Positions 1 to 6,867 of a DNA stretch of 11,234 nucleotides are shown in pieces. The stretch is from Chloroflexota bacterium (lineage in GTDB: Bacteria > Chloroflexota > Dehalococcoidia > UBA2247 > RBG-13-53-26). The notes beneath the pieces were generated by a model that was not told where the DNA came from, made no database searches, and saw only the letters and a program-made list of their open reading frames with translations. Position 1 is the stretch's first letter. Every line of letters begins with the position of its first letter. The DNA lies in contig QMOF01000059.1 in NCBI GenBank assembly GCA_003650185.1, positions 1 through 11,234 of the forward strand. The letters are read 5' to 3'. A program made the position numbers and the translations under genes.

Positions 1-1
1 C

Positions 2-643
2 ATATCGAGGGCCACCGAGACCGCTGACCGTGCCGTGGCATACATTGCCCGTAAGGCTAGGCCGGGCATGACTGAGAGAGAAATGGCCTGGGAGATAGAG
101 AGGTTCCTCCGGGAGAACGGCAGCGAGAAAGTGCCCTTTCCCATCATAGTGGCCTCGGGACCTAACGCTGCTCTGCCACATGCTGTGCCCACGGAGAGGG
201 CCATATCTCCGGGCGACCCGGTCATAATCGACCTGGGTGCCACAGTGGAGGGCTACTCCAGCGACTTGTCGCGGACGCTATGCCTCGGCACACCTGACGA
301 GAAGTACGCGGAAGTATACGGTCTGGTCCTCAAGGCACAGCTCTTTGCGCTGGAGGGGCTAAGGGTCGGTATGACCGGTGCACAGGTGGACAGCCTGGCT
401 CGGCAGATCATCAAAGAAGCAGGCTACGGGGACGCATTCGGTCACGGGCTGGGGCATGGCGTGGGACTGGCCGTTCACGAGAAGCCCAGGCTCGGCCCCA
501 ACTCCGACGACCTCATAGTGGAGGACATGGTGTTCACCATAGAGCCCGGCATCTACTTGCCTGGGTGGGGTGGGGTAAGGATCGAAGATACAGTGGTGGT
601 GCGCGATGGCAAGGCTGAGGCATTGACCAGGGCAGACAAGTAG
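2..643 (+). CDS. M24 family metallopeptidase (Xaa-Pro aminopeptidase/prolidase-like), 5'-truncated
   Basis: C-terminal catalytic pita-bread domain of an M24 metallopeptidase, the family of Xaa-Pro aminopeptidases and dipeptidases that cleave bonds next to proline using two metal ions. The reading frame is open to the window edge, so the N-terminus is missing; the GTG at 35 is internal. Counting that codon as residue 1, the five expected metal ligands are all present: D66 (VIIDLGA), D77 (GYSSDLSRT), H141 (GHGLGHGVG), E170 (FTIEPGIY) and E184 (RIEDTV). H148 in AVHE is the usual second histidine. The gene ends in TAG 23 nt before efp; a prolidase-like gene upstream of efp is a common arrangement in bacteria. 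Exact specificity (PepP-, PepQ- or YpdF-like) cannot be settled without the N-terminal domain. Confidence 0.93.
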   Translation: MSRATETADRAVAYIARKARPGMTEREMAWEIERFLRENGSEKVPFPIIVASGPNAALPHAVPTERAISPGDPVIIDLGATVEGYSSDLSRTLCLGTPDEKYAEVYGLVLKAQLFALEGLRVGMTGAQVDSLARQIIKEAGYGDAFGHGLGHGVGLAVHEKPRLGPNSDDLIVEDMVFTIEPGIYLPGWGGVRIEDTVVVRDGKAEALTRADK

Positions 644-666
644 CTCAGATTAGCGGAGGTGCAGTT

Positions 667-1224
667 ATGATGAGTGCTGGTGAACTCAAGAAAGGCAGCA
701 CCATAGAGCTGGACGGCCAGTTGTATCGGATTCTGGACTTCAGTCATATCAAGATGGGGAGGGGAAGTGCCCAGATCAGGCTCAAGCTTCGCGACGTCCG
801 GGCTGGCCATACCATTGAGCGTACTTTTCAAGCCAGCGAGAAGTTCACCCGAGCCCGTCTGGAACATCGCAACGTGCAGTTCCTGTATCACGACGGAGAC
901 CTGTACTATTTCATGGACAATGAGACCTTTGACCAGACCCCTCTGTCGGCAGACCTTCTGGGTGACGCTCTCAACTACCTCAAGGAAGGGCTCAACCTGG
1001 AGATGCTCACCTACCGGGGTGAGCCTGTGGGCGTCGAGCTGCCTGTCGCCGTGGAACTGCAGGTCACCGACACTGGCCCCGGTTTCAAAGGCGATACAGC
1101 AGCCTCCGGCACCAAGCCAGCCACCCTTGAGACAGGGCTGGTGGTCCAGGTGCCATTCTTCATAAACAACGGAGACGTGGTCAAGGTCGATACCCGGTCG
1201 GGCGAATACCTGGAAAGGGCGTGA
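667..1224 (+). CDS. efp: Elongation factor P
   Basis: EF-P binds stalled ribosomes between the P and E sites and promotes peptide bond formation at consecutive prolines. The 185 residues match the usual length: N-terminal KOW-like domain (about 1-62), OB domain II, and OB domain III ending in the family signature KVDTRSGEY. The tip of the domain I loop reads KMGRGSA with arginine at position 32, where E. coli has the lysine that is beta-lysylated; the modifying partner, if any, is not in this window. A good Shine-Dalgarno GGAGGT at 655-660 lies 6 nt before the first ATG; the second ATG at 670 (9 nt spacing) is equally possible and shortens the protein by one residue. The gene sits between the M24 peptidase and the PHP gene, probably in one transcript. 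Confidence 0.97.
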   Translation: MMSAGELKKGSTIELDGQLYRILDFSHIKMGRGSAQIRLKLRDVRAGHTIERTFQASEKFTRARLEHRNVQFLYHDGDLYYFMDNETFDQTPLSADLLGDALNYLKEGLNLEMLTYRGEPVGVELPVAVELQVTDTGPGFKGDTAASGTKPATLETGLVVQVPFFINNGDVVKVDTRSGEYLERA

Positions 1225-1230
1225 TGACTT

Positions 1231-1902
1231 TTGCTTAAGGCCGACCTGCACGTCCACACGGAGTACTCCTTTGACTGCGGTATGTCGCTGGAGAGTATCA
1301 TCAACCGCTGCCTCAGAGTCGGGGTGAATTGCGTCGCCGTGGCAGACCACGGCACCGTCGCAGGTGGCCTGAAGATGAAGGAGATAGCTCCTTTCAAGGT
1401 GGTCGTCGGCGAGGAGATACTCACGCCCATCGGGGAGATAATGGGGCTATTTCTTAAGGAAACGGTGCCGAGCGGGGTCTCCCCGGAGGAGGCAATCGCC
1501 CAAATCAGGGAGCAGAACGGCCTTGTCTGCCTGCCACACCCCTTCGACTACATGAGAGGGATAAACCAGAAGTACCAGTCGATTGACGAGCTTGCCCAGC
1601 ATGTCGACGTAGTCGAGGTGTTCAACGCCCGCGCCCTGCCTATCCCCTTCACCGAAAAGAAGGCCAGAAGCTTCGCTGAGAAGCATGGCTTGCTTTGCAG
1701 CGCGGGCAGCGATGCACACACCCTGCACGAGATCGGCCGTGCTTACGTGGAGATGCCGGAGTTCAACAGCGTCGATGAGTTTCGGGCCGCCCTGGCACAG
1801 GGCAGGATCAACGGACGTCACAGTTGCCCCCTGGTCCATATCCCCAGCACCTGCCGCAGCATCAGCAAAAGCTTAAAGTCATGGGGCGGTAAATCATCGT
1901 AG
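1231..1902 (+). CDS. PHP-domain metal-dependent hydrolase, TTG start
   Basis: PHP (polymerase and histidinol phosphatase) domain protein, 223 aa, a TIM-barrel-like hydrolase using a trinuclear metal site; known relatives cleave phosphoesters. Motifs in order: DLHVHTEYS with H7 and H9, VADHG with D39/H40, GEE with E61/E62, CLPHPFD with H103, and GSDAH with D161/H163, so the metal site is complete. It resembles stand-alone PHP proteins of the TrpH/YciV type, but the physiological substrate is unknown. No ATG is available before the HxH motif in frame; TTG at 1231, 6 nt after the efp stop, is the only sensible start. The Shine-Dalgarno is weak (AAAGGG around 1214-1219), suggesting translational coupling to efp. 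The C-terminal 30 residues (PLVHIPSTCRS...) look like the usual short tail of these proteins. Confidence 0.88.
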   Translation: MLKADLHVHTEYSFDCGMSLESIINRCLRVGVNCVAVADHGTVAGGLKMKEIAPFKVVVGEEILTPIGEIMGLFLKETVPSGVSPEEAIAQIREQNGLVCLPHPFDYMRGINQKYQSIDELAQHVDVVEVFNARALPIPFTEKKARSFAEKHGLLCSAGSDAHTLHEIGRAYVEMPEFNSVDEFRAALAQGRINGRHSCPLVHIPSTCRSISKSLKSWGGKSS

Positions 1903-1903
1903 T

Positions 1904-2710
1904 ATGTATCGCCTTGGTTGGTTCTCCACCGGTCGGGACCGAGCGGCCCGCGATCTGCTGACCGCAGTCTGGGACAGAATACGGCAGGGCAAGATAGAGG
2001 CGGACATCTCGTTCGTGTTCAGCAACCGCCAGCCCGGGCAGGCCAGGGAGAGTGACCTGTTCTTCGACCTGGTGAGGGACTACCGCATTCCCCTCGTCTG
2101 CTTCCCGTCAAAGACGTTCCGGCCAGAATTGAGGAGCCAGGCACTGCCGCAGTGGCGGCTGGAGTACGACAGAGAGGTAATGAAGAGGCTGCAGGGGTTC
2201 CAGCCTGAGCTCTGCGTGCTTGCCGGCTACATGCTGATTGTGGGCCGCGAAATGTGCCAGAGATACAAGATGGTCAACCTCCACCCCGCCGCCCCCGGCG
2301 GCCCCAGTGGCACCTGGCAGGAAGTGATGTGGCAACTGATCGAGGATGGGGCGCACAGCACCGGAGTCATGATGCACCTGGTCACTCCGGACCTGGACAA
2401 AGGCCCCCCGGTCACGTATTGCACCTTCCCTATCAGAGGCAAGCCGTTCGACAGGCACTGGGACGAGATACGTGGGCTTCCCGTCGATGAGGTGAAGAGG
2501 CGACAGGGCGAAGACAATACCCTTTTCAAGCTTATCCGGAAGCACGAGCTGGCTAGGGAGCTCCCCCTCATCACAACCACCATCAAGGCTTTCACTGAGG
2601 GAAGGGTGCGGATTGAGCAGGGGCGGGTGGTTGATGCCTCCGGCAGGCCCATCAACGGATACGACTTGACCACGGAGGTAGATGAAATGGCCCGGGCGAC
2701 AATCGGATGA
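1904..2710 (+). CDS. Formyltransferase-fold protein (PurN-like), substrate unknown
   Basis: 268-residue protein with a formyl_transferase fold, the family of GAR transformylase (PurN), Met-tRNA formyltransferase and sugar-nucleotide formyltransferases that use 10-formyltetrahydrofolate. Seen directly: SNR at 40-42, the hydrophobic strand LAGYMLIV (106-113), then VNLHPAAPGG with N125 and H127, and TPDLDKGPP with D165; these align with the N106/H108/D144 catalytic triad of E. coli PurN. Two departures from PurN: the N-terminal phosphate loop is replaced by FSTGRDRAA, and there is a C-terminal extension of roughly 60-70 residues. It may therefore act on something other than GAR. ATG lies one base after the TAG of the PHP gene, with only a distant G-rich stretch (GGGGCGG, 1884-1890) as ribosome site. 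Its stop overlaps the start of the HAD gene (ATGA), implying coupled expression. Confidence 0.85.
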   Translation: MYRLGWFSTGRDRAARDLLTAVWDRIRQGKIEADISFVFSNRQPGQARESDLFFDLVRDYRIPLVCFPSKTFRPELRSQALPQWRLEYDREVMKRLQGFQPELCVLAGYMLIVGREMCQRYKMVNLHPAAPGGPSGTWQEVMWQLIEDGAHSTGVMMHLVTPDLDKGPPVTYCTFPIRGKPFDRHWDEIRGLPVDEVKRRQGEDNTLFKLIRKHELARELPLITTTIKAFTEGRVRIEQGRVVDASGRPINGYDLTTEVDEMARATIG

Positions 2711-3720
2711 CTCCCCTCATATGTTTCGACCTGGAAGGGCCGCTGTCTTCCCAGGACAACGCCTACGAGGTGATGGGTCTCATACCCAACGGCCACAAGG
2801 CCTTTGAGGTGGTCAGCCGCTACGACGACCTCCTGGCCCTGGAGGGTAGGGAAGGATACGAGCCCGGCGATACGCTGGCGCTGATACTCCCCTTTTTGAT
2901 CCGCCACGGGATCACCGAAGAGAGCATCGAACAGGTCTCGAAACGGGCGCATATCGTCACCGGGGCAGCAGAGCTGATCGGCAGGCTGAAGAAAAAGGGC
3001 TGGGACCTGTACGTTGTTTCCACCAGCTACGAGCAGCATGCCCTCCAGGTCGCCGACCGGCTCGGGCTGGCCAGCAACAACGTGGTCTGCACGCGCTTTC
3101 CCCTGGACGCGCTACGGCGCGCAGTCAGTGGGCAAGACCTGGCCCTGCTAAAGGAAGCGGAAGAGTATATAATCGAAAGGCTGTACCACGAAAACGTCGG
3201 CCGGGGGGCCCGGGACAGGCTGATAAAGCCGTACCTGGACGACTTCTACTGGAGGCGCCTGCCAGAGACAGCCATCGGTGCCCCCAACAGGCGAATCGAG
3301 GTGGTTGGCGGCCGACGAAAGGTGTGGGCCATAGAGAGGATCGCCCGTCAGCATGAAACGTACCTCCGGGAGGTGGTGTTCGTCGGCGACAGCATCACCG
3401 ACGCTCAGGCGGCAAAGGTGATCGAGGCAGCCGGGGGGCTTTCCATCGCCTTCAACGGCAATGCCTACATTGTCCCGTACGCCACGGTAGGTATGGCCAG
3501 CACGGACCTGGTGCACCTGGAGGTGGTGCTTAATGAATGGCGCAACTCCGGCAGAGAGGGCGTGAAACGCAAGATCGAAGCCATGCCCCGGCCTGAAGCC
3601 GACTCCGGTCCCTTCTATGACTGGCTGGTTGGCAAAAAAGGAAGGCCGCTGTCGAGAGTGCTGGCGGTACATCGGACGGTGAGGGCTCTGGTGCGTGGCG
3701 AAGCCGCCAAGCTAGGCTAG
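2707..3720 (+). CDS. HAD-superfamily hydrolase with DLEG motif I (ThrH/EhaR-like)
   Basis: 337-residue haloacid-dehalogenase-fold protein, probably a phosphatase or phosphotransferase. Motif I is FDLEGPLS with nucleophile D8 and E10 where most members have a second Asp; Pseudomonas ThrH (phosphoserine:homoserine phosphotransferase) shares this DLEG form. Motif II is VVSTS (S105/T106), a candidate motif III lysine is K205, and motif IV is GDSITD with D228 and D232. A cap-like insertion spans about residues 130-195, and about 70 residues follow the core. From memory, the start FDLEGPLSxxDNAYE is close to archaeal HAD proteins annotated as energy-converting hydrogenase A subunit R; no hydrogenase genes are present here. 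The ATG overlaps the upstream TGA as ATGA with no separate Shine-Dalgarno, so it is translationally coupled to the formyltransferase-like gene. Substrate unknown. Confidence 0.85.
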   Translation: MTPLICFDLEGPLSSQDNAYEVMGLIPNGHKAFEVVSRYDDLLALEGREGYEPGDTLALILPFLIRHGITEESIEQVSKRAHIVTGAAELIGRLKKKGWDLYVVSTSYEQHALQVADRLGLASNNVVCTRFPLDALRRAVSGQDLALLKEAEEYIIERLYHENVGRGARDRLIKPYLDDFYWRRLPETAIGAPNRRIEVVGGRRKVWAIERIARQHETYLREVVFVGDSITDAQAAKVIEAAGGLSIAFNGNAYIVPYATVGMASTDLVHLEVVLNEWRNSGREGVKRKIEAMPRPEADSGPFYDWLVGKKGRPLSRVLAVHRTVRALVRGEAAKLG

Positions 3721-3743
3721 CCTTGACTGGCATCAGGTGAGCC

Positions 3744-3776
3744 ATGAGCACCATGCTTGAAGGAGAGACGGCATGA
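3744..3776 (+). other. Possible 10-codon upstream ORF overlapping the kinase start
   Basis: An ATG at 3744 opens a 10-codon frame (MSTMLEGETA) that ends at TGA 3774-3776, overlapping the kinase start at 3773 as ATGA. An AGGTG sequence at 3735-3739 could serve as a weak ribosome site. The frame spans the strong Shine-Dalgarno of the kinase gene, so translation of it could mask or couple that site. It may be coincidental in a 52-nt gap. Confidence 0.25.
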
Positions 3777-4747
3777 GCTCGCTGCAAGTGGTGGGCATGG
3801 GAGCCATGAACCTGGACCGCCTGTACCGGGTGGACCGCATCCTGCTTGACGGCGAGGCTGCGGTGACCGAGTCCGCCTCCTGCCCGGGCGGGTCGGCCGC
3901 CAACACCATCTACGGACTGGCCAAGCTCGGGGTAAGGACCGGCTTCGTTGGCGCTGTGGGCGCCGACGAAGCGGGCAAACGGCTCACGGAAGACCTGGCC
4001 CTGGTAGGTGTCGACCTGGACCACATCACGGTCAAGCAGGGGGTCAGCACGGGTGAGACAGTGTGCCTCAGCGACGCGCAAGGTAATCGGTCCCTCTACG
4101 GGTTGCCCGGCGCCAACAGCCACCTGGTCGACAGGGATATGGACGTGGTCTATTTCAACCAGGCACAGATCGTCCATCTTTCCTCCTTTGTAGACAGCGG
4201 ACAGTTTGAGCTGCAGAAGCGGCTGGTGGCGCAGCTCAGCCCAGAGGTCAGGGTCAGTCTGGCACCGGGTTCCATGTACGCGGCCAGGGGTATTGACCAG
4301 CTCGCGTCCATACTGGAACGGACCCATTTCCTGTTCCTCAACCGCAGCGAGATGGAGCAGCTTACCGGCCAGGACTACGCCGTCGGTGCCCGGCTGTGCC
4401 GGGAGCGGGGCTGCGACACAGTCATCACCACCCTGGGCAATATCAGACTTGAACGGGGCGGGCACGAGGTGCTCGTAGCAGCCCACGTCCTCTCAGAGGA
4501 AGGGGAGCACTTCATCGTCGCGAAGGCAGTCCAGGACACGCCCCCGGTAGACACGACTGGTGCTGGCGATGCCTTCGCAGCCGGATTCCTCTACGGTTTC
4601 ATAGCAGGAAAGACCACCGCCGAGTGCGGGGCTATGGCCGAGATCATGGCCCGCTGGTGCACCACACGGACAGGCGCCAGGGATGGGCTGCCGTCCGCAG
4701 AGCTACTACTCCAAGAATACGCAGCAAGCTGCGGAGACCAAGTCTAG
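3773..4747 (+). CDS. PfkB/ribokinase-family sugar or nucleoside kinase
   Basis: 324-residue kinase of the PfkB (ribokinase) family, which transfers the gamma-phosphate of ATP to a hydroxymethyl or hydroxyl group of sugars, nucleosides or related molecules. The N-terminal signature GGSAAN is at 39-44, followed by GLAKLG and FVGAVGADEAG. The C-terminal signature DTTGAGD is at 260-266, with D266 as catalytic base and the anion hole formed by GAG. Length is typical. Sequence motifs alone do not identify the acceptor (ribose, adenosine, fructose phosphate or other). AGGAG at 3761-3765 lies 7 nt before ATG. It is the last + gene of the cluster, 52 nt after the HAD gene, and its TAG is only 5 nt from the stop of convergent clpP. 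A hairpin CGCAGC-AA-GCTGCG (4720-4733) lies within its last codons. Confidence 0.92.
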   Translation: MSSLQVVGMGAMNLDRLYRVDRILLDGEAAVTESASCPGGSAANTIYGLAKLGVRTGFVGAVGADEAGKRLTEDLALVGVDLDHITVKQGVSTGETVCLSDAQGNRSLYGLPGANSHLVDRDMDVVYFNQAQIVHLSSFVDSGQFELQKRLVAQLSPEVRVSLAPGSMYAARGIDQLASILERTHFLFLNRSEMEQLTGQDYAVGARLCRERGCDTVITTLGNIRLERGGHEVLVAAHVLSEEGEHFIVAKAVQDTPPVDTTGAGDAFAAGFLYGFIAGKTTAECGAMAEIMARWCTTRTGARDGLPSAELLLQEYAASCGDQV

Positions 4748-4752
4748 CCAGT

Positions 4753-5358
4753 CTACTGCGCTGCGGGGTTGGTCAGTACCTCGTCTATCAGACCGTACTC
4801 CACCGCCTGCTCCGGGCTGAGGTAGAAATCGCGGTCGGTATCGTGGGCGATCTTGTCCACCGCCTGACCGGTGTGCTTGGCCAGTAGTCTGCGGATTATG
4901 TCCTGTAACCTCATGATCTCCCTGGCTGCGATCTCTATGTCCGCCGCCTGGCCCTGGGCACCACCCACCGCCTGGTGCATGTGAATGGTCGCGTTTGGCA
5001 GCGCGTAGCGCTTCCCTTTCGTCCCCGCCGCCAGCAGAAGTGTACCCATGCTGGCTGCCATGCCCACGCATATGGTGGATACATCAGGCTTGACTAGCTG
5101 TATGGTGTCATAGATGGCCAGGCCGGCACTGATCACGCCGCCCGGGCAGTTGATGTACAGGTTGATATCCTTGTCCGGGTCTTCCCGCTCCAGGTACAGG
5201 AGCTGGGCAATGACAACATTGGCTATCTGGTCATTGATTGGCGTGCCCAGGAATACAATCCGCTCTCTCAGCAGCAGCGAATATATATCGAAAGCGCGCT
5301 CGCCCCTGGCCCCGGATTCGATCACCATCGGAATTATGGCGCTCGGTCTAATCTCCAT
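4753..5358 (-). CDS. clpP: ATP-dependent Clp protease proteolytic subunit
   Basis: ClpP forms a double-heptamer serine protease chamber that degrades proteins unfolded by ClpX, ClpA or ClpC in the cytoplasm. The 201 residues contain the full triad: S103 in GMAASMG, H128 in IHMHQ and D177 in DTDRDFYLS; the spacings (25 and 49 residues) equal those of E. coli ClpP. The substrate-strand segment CPGGVISAGLAIYD is intact. The start ATG (5356-5358) has AAGGAGT at 5364-5370 on the complementary strand, 5 nt away. It is the third gene of aspS-tig-clpP; trigger factor followed by clpP is a widespread order. clpX, often next, is absent because the convergent kinase gene follows 5 nt downstream. Confidence 0.98.
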   Translation of the reverse strand: MEIRPSAIIPMVIESGARGERAFDIYSLLLRERIVFLGTPINDQIANVVIAQLLYLEREDPDKDINLYINCPGGVISAGLAIYDTIQLVKPDVSTICVGMAASMGTLLLAAGTKGKRYALPNATIHMHQAVGGAQGQAADIEIAAREIMRLQDIIRRLLAKHTGQAVDKIAHDTDRDFYLSPEQAVEYGLIDEVLTNPAAQ

Positions 5359-5453
5359 CTTCCACTCCTTTCGAAAGGGTAGGTTCCCACCCCCGGATAC
5401 CGTCCACAGCCCGGCTAGCTTGTCATGGACTGCCCCGCCCCAGGGCAGCGCCC

Positions 5454-6842
5454 TCAGCCATTTGCCTGGCCCTGGTCACTGTCCTCAGCCACGGAAGCCC
5501 CGTGGCCCGCCTCCTCGCCGGTGCTCCCTTCAGCAACCTGTTCGTCTGCCTGACCCTCGGCCGCACCACCCCGGGCTATCTCCGCCAGACGCTCAACCGT
5601 CTTCCGCGAGAGCACCTCCTCCCAGATGGCGCGGCGTCCTTCAGGCCTGCTGAACAAGGCACGGACATCATCCTTGTTGTAATCATAAGCGGCCTGTAAA
5701 GTCTCTTCAATCTCTGCATCCACCTCCGCCTCGCTGACCTCGATCTTCTCTTCCTCCGCGAGCTTCCCCAGCACGAGCGACTGTCTCAGGCGCTCCGCTG
5801 CACCGGGCCGCAACTCCTCCTTGATCTGACTCTCTGTCTTGCCGATACTGCTGAGGTATGCCTCCAGTCCTCCCTGCCCTCTGAACGCAAGGTCTCTCTC
5901 TCGGAGTAGCCCGGTGATCTCGCGTTCCAGCAGCACTGGTGGGTACTCCACCTGGGCCTGCTCAGTCACCGCCTGTACCACCCTGCGCTCAAACTCCCGC
6001 TTTGCGCGCTGTTCCACTCCTCTCCGTAGGCCGGAAATCACGCTCTCTCTCAATGCATCCACGCTGTCCAGCCCCTCACCAAGGCTCCTGGCAAACTCGT
6101 CATCGAGCTCAGGGAGCTGCTTCTCTTTGACTTCGGTCAGCTTCACTTTAAACTCGTAGCTCCGGTTAGCCAGCTCCCCGATCTCGTAGTCTTCTGGGTA
6201 GGAGAGGGTGAACTCCTTTTCCTCGCCCTTCTCCATCCCCACCAGCTGATCGACAAAACCGGGCAAAGGCAGCTTGGTCCCCTCGATTATGGGTAACTGC
6301 TGGCCTTCGTACTTCGTCGGGTCAGCCCCCTCTCTTCTCTGCTCGATATCCAGTGTGGCCATGTCCCCAAACTGCAGCGGGCGGTCTACCGGCTCCCACA
6401 CAGCATGTCGTTCACGGATGTGCTCCAGGGCGCCCTGGATTTGCTCTTCAGTGACTTCCACCGGCTCTGGGTCAAGTCTTATGCTGCGATAGTCGCCCAA
6501 CTCGACCTTGGGCCGGAGAGGGAAAGTGGCCTTGAACACTACCGGGTCTTCATCCAGGACCTCTGCCTCAGGCGGCGCGATGATGTCCAGATCCTGCTCC
6601 TCGGCAGCCTGTTTGCACAGCCGGGGTATCAGGTCCTCGAGCGCCTCCTGCTGCAGCGCCTCTTTGCCAACATAGCTCTCCACCACGGAGCGGGGAGCCT
6701 TTCCCTTGCGGAAGCCGGGTATGTTCACCGTCTTCGCCAGGTGACGATAGGCATCCTCCAGGGCTTTCTCCATCTCCGCTGGCTCCACTTCGATATGAAG
6801 CACCGCCTGGCCATTCTCAAACTCCTGTGCCCTTACTATCAT
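5454..6842 (-). CDS. tig: Trigger factor, ribosome-associated chaperone and peptidyl-prolyl isomerase
   Basis: Trigger factor binds near the ribosomal exit tunnel and shields nascent chains. The N-terminal ribosome-binding signature GFRKGKAP is at residues 43-50, the same place as the E. coli FRK motif. A FKBP-like isomerase domain follows at roughly 155-240 (GDMATLDIEQ to KVKLTEVKE), then the helical C-terminal chaperone domain (KQLPELDDEFARSLGE onwards). At 462 aa it is somewhat longer than the E. coli protein because of a Gly/Ala/Glu/Asp-rich acidic tail (about 425-462) that looks disordered. The start ATG is 25 nt downstream of the aspS stop, with a G-rich site (GGAGATGGGG) upstream. A 95-nt spacer separates it from clpP and holds a short hairpin (5442-5454) but no T-tract, so readthrough into clpP is likely. 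Confidence 0.97.
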   Translation of the reverse strand: MIVRAQEFENGQAVLHIEVEPAEMEKALEDAYRHLAKTVNIPGFRKGKAPRSVVESYVGKEALQQEALEDLIPRLCKQAAEEQDLDIIAPPEAEVLDEDPVVFKATFPLRPKVELGDYRSIRLDPEPVEVTEEQIQGALEHIRERHAVWEPVDRPLQFGDMATLDIEQRREGADPTKYEGQQLPIIEGTKLPLPGFVDQLVGMEKGEEKEFTLSYPEDYEIGELANRSYEFKVKLTEVKEKQLPELDDEFARSLGEGLDSVDALRESVISGLRRGVEQRAKREFERRVVQAVTEQAQVEYPPVLLEREITGLLRERDLAFRGQGGLEAYLSSIGKTESQIKEELRPGAAERLRQSLVLGKLAEEEKIEVSEAEVDAEIEETLQAAYDYNKDDVRALFSRPEGRRAIWEEVLSRKTVERLAEIARGGAAEGQADEQVAEGSTGEEAGHGASVAEDSDQGQANG

Positions 6843-6867
6843 TCTTTTACCCCATCTCCGTGCTGAT

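Noticed and set aside
553..1350. 265-codon open frame on the minus strand opposite efp
   Set aside because: Antisense to a complete efp and the PHP start; no family motifs or ribosome site. A shadow of GC-rich coding sequence.
2227..3039. 270-codon open frame on the minus strand
   Set aside because: Lies opposite the formyltransferase and HAD genes, whose catalytic motifs are intact; its translation shows no recognisable domain.
3530..4486. 318-codon open frame on the minus strand
   Set aside because: Long, but antisense to the end of the HAD gene and most of the PfkB kinase; composition is that of a reversed coding strand.
5430..5454. Intrinsic terminator between tig and clpP
   Set aside because: Stem AGGGC-AGC-GCCCT (5442-5454) is only 5 bp, overlaps the tig stop and has no T-tract; co-transcription is more likely.
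6405..6866. 153-codon open frame on the plus strand inside tig
   Set aside because: Antisense to the trigger factor ribosome-binding domain; no ribosome site or domain.
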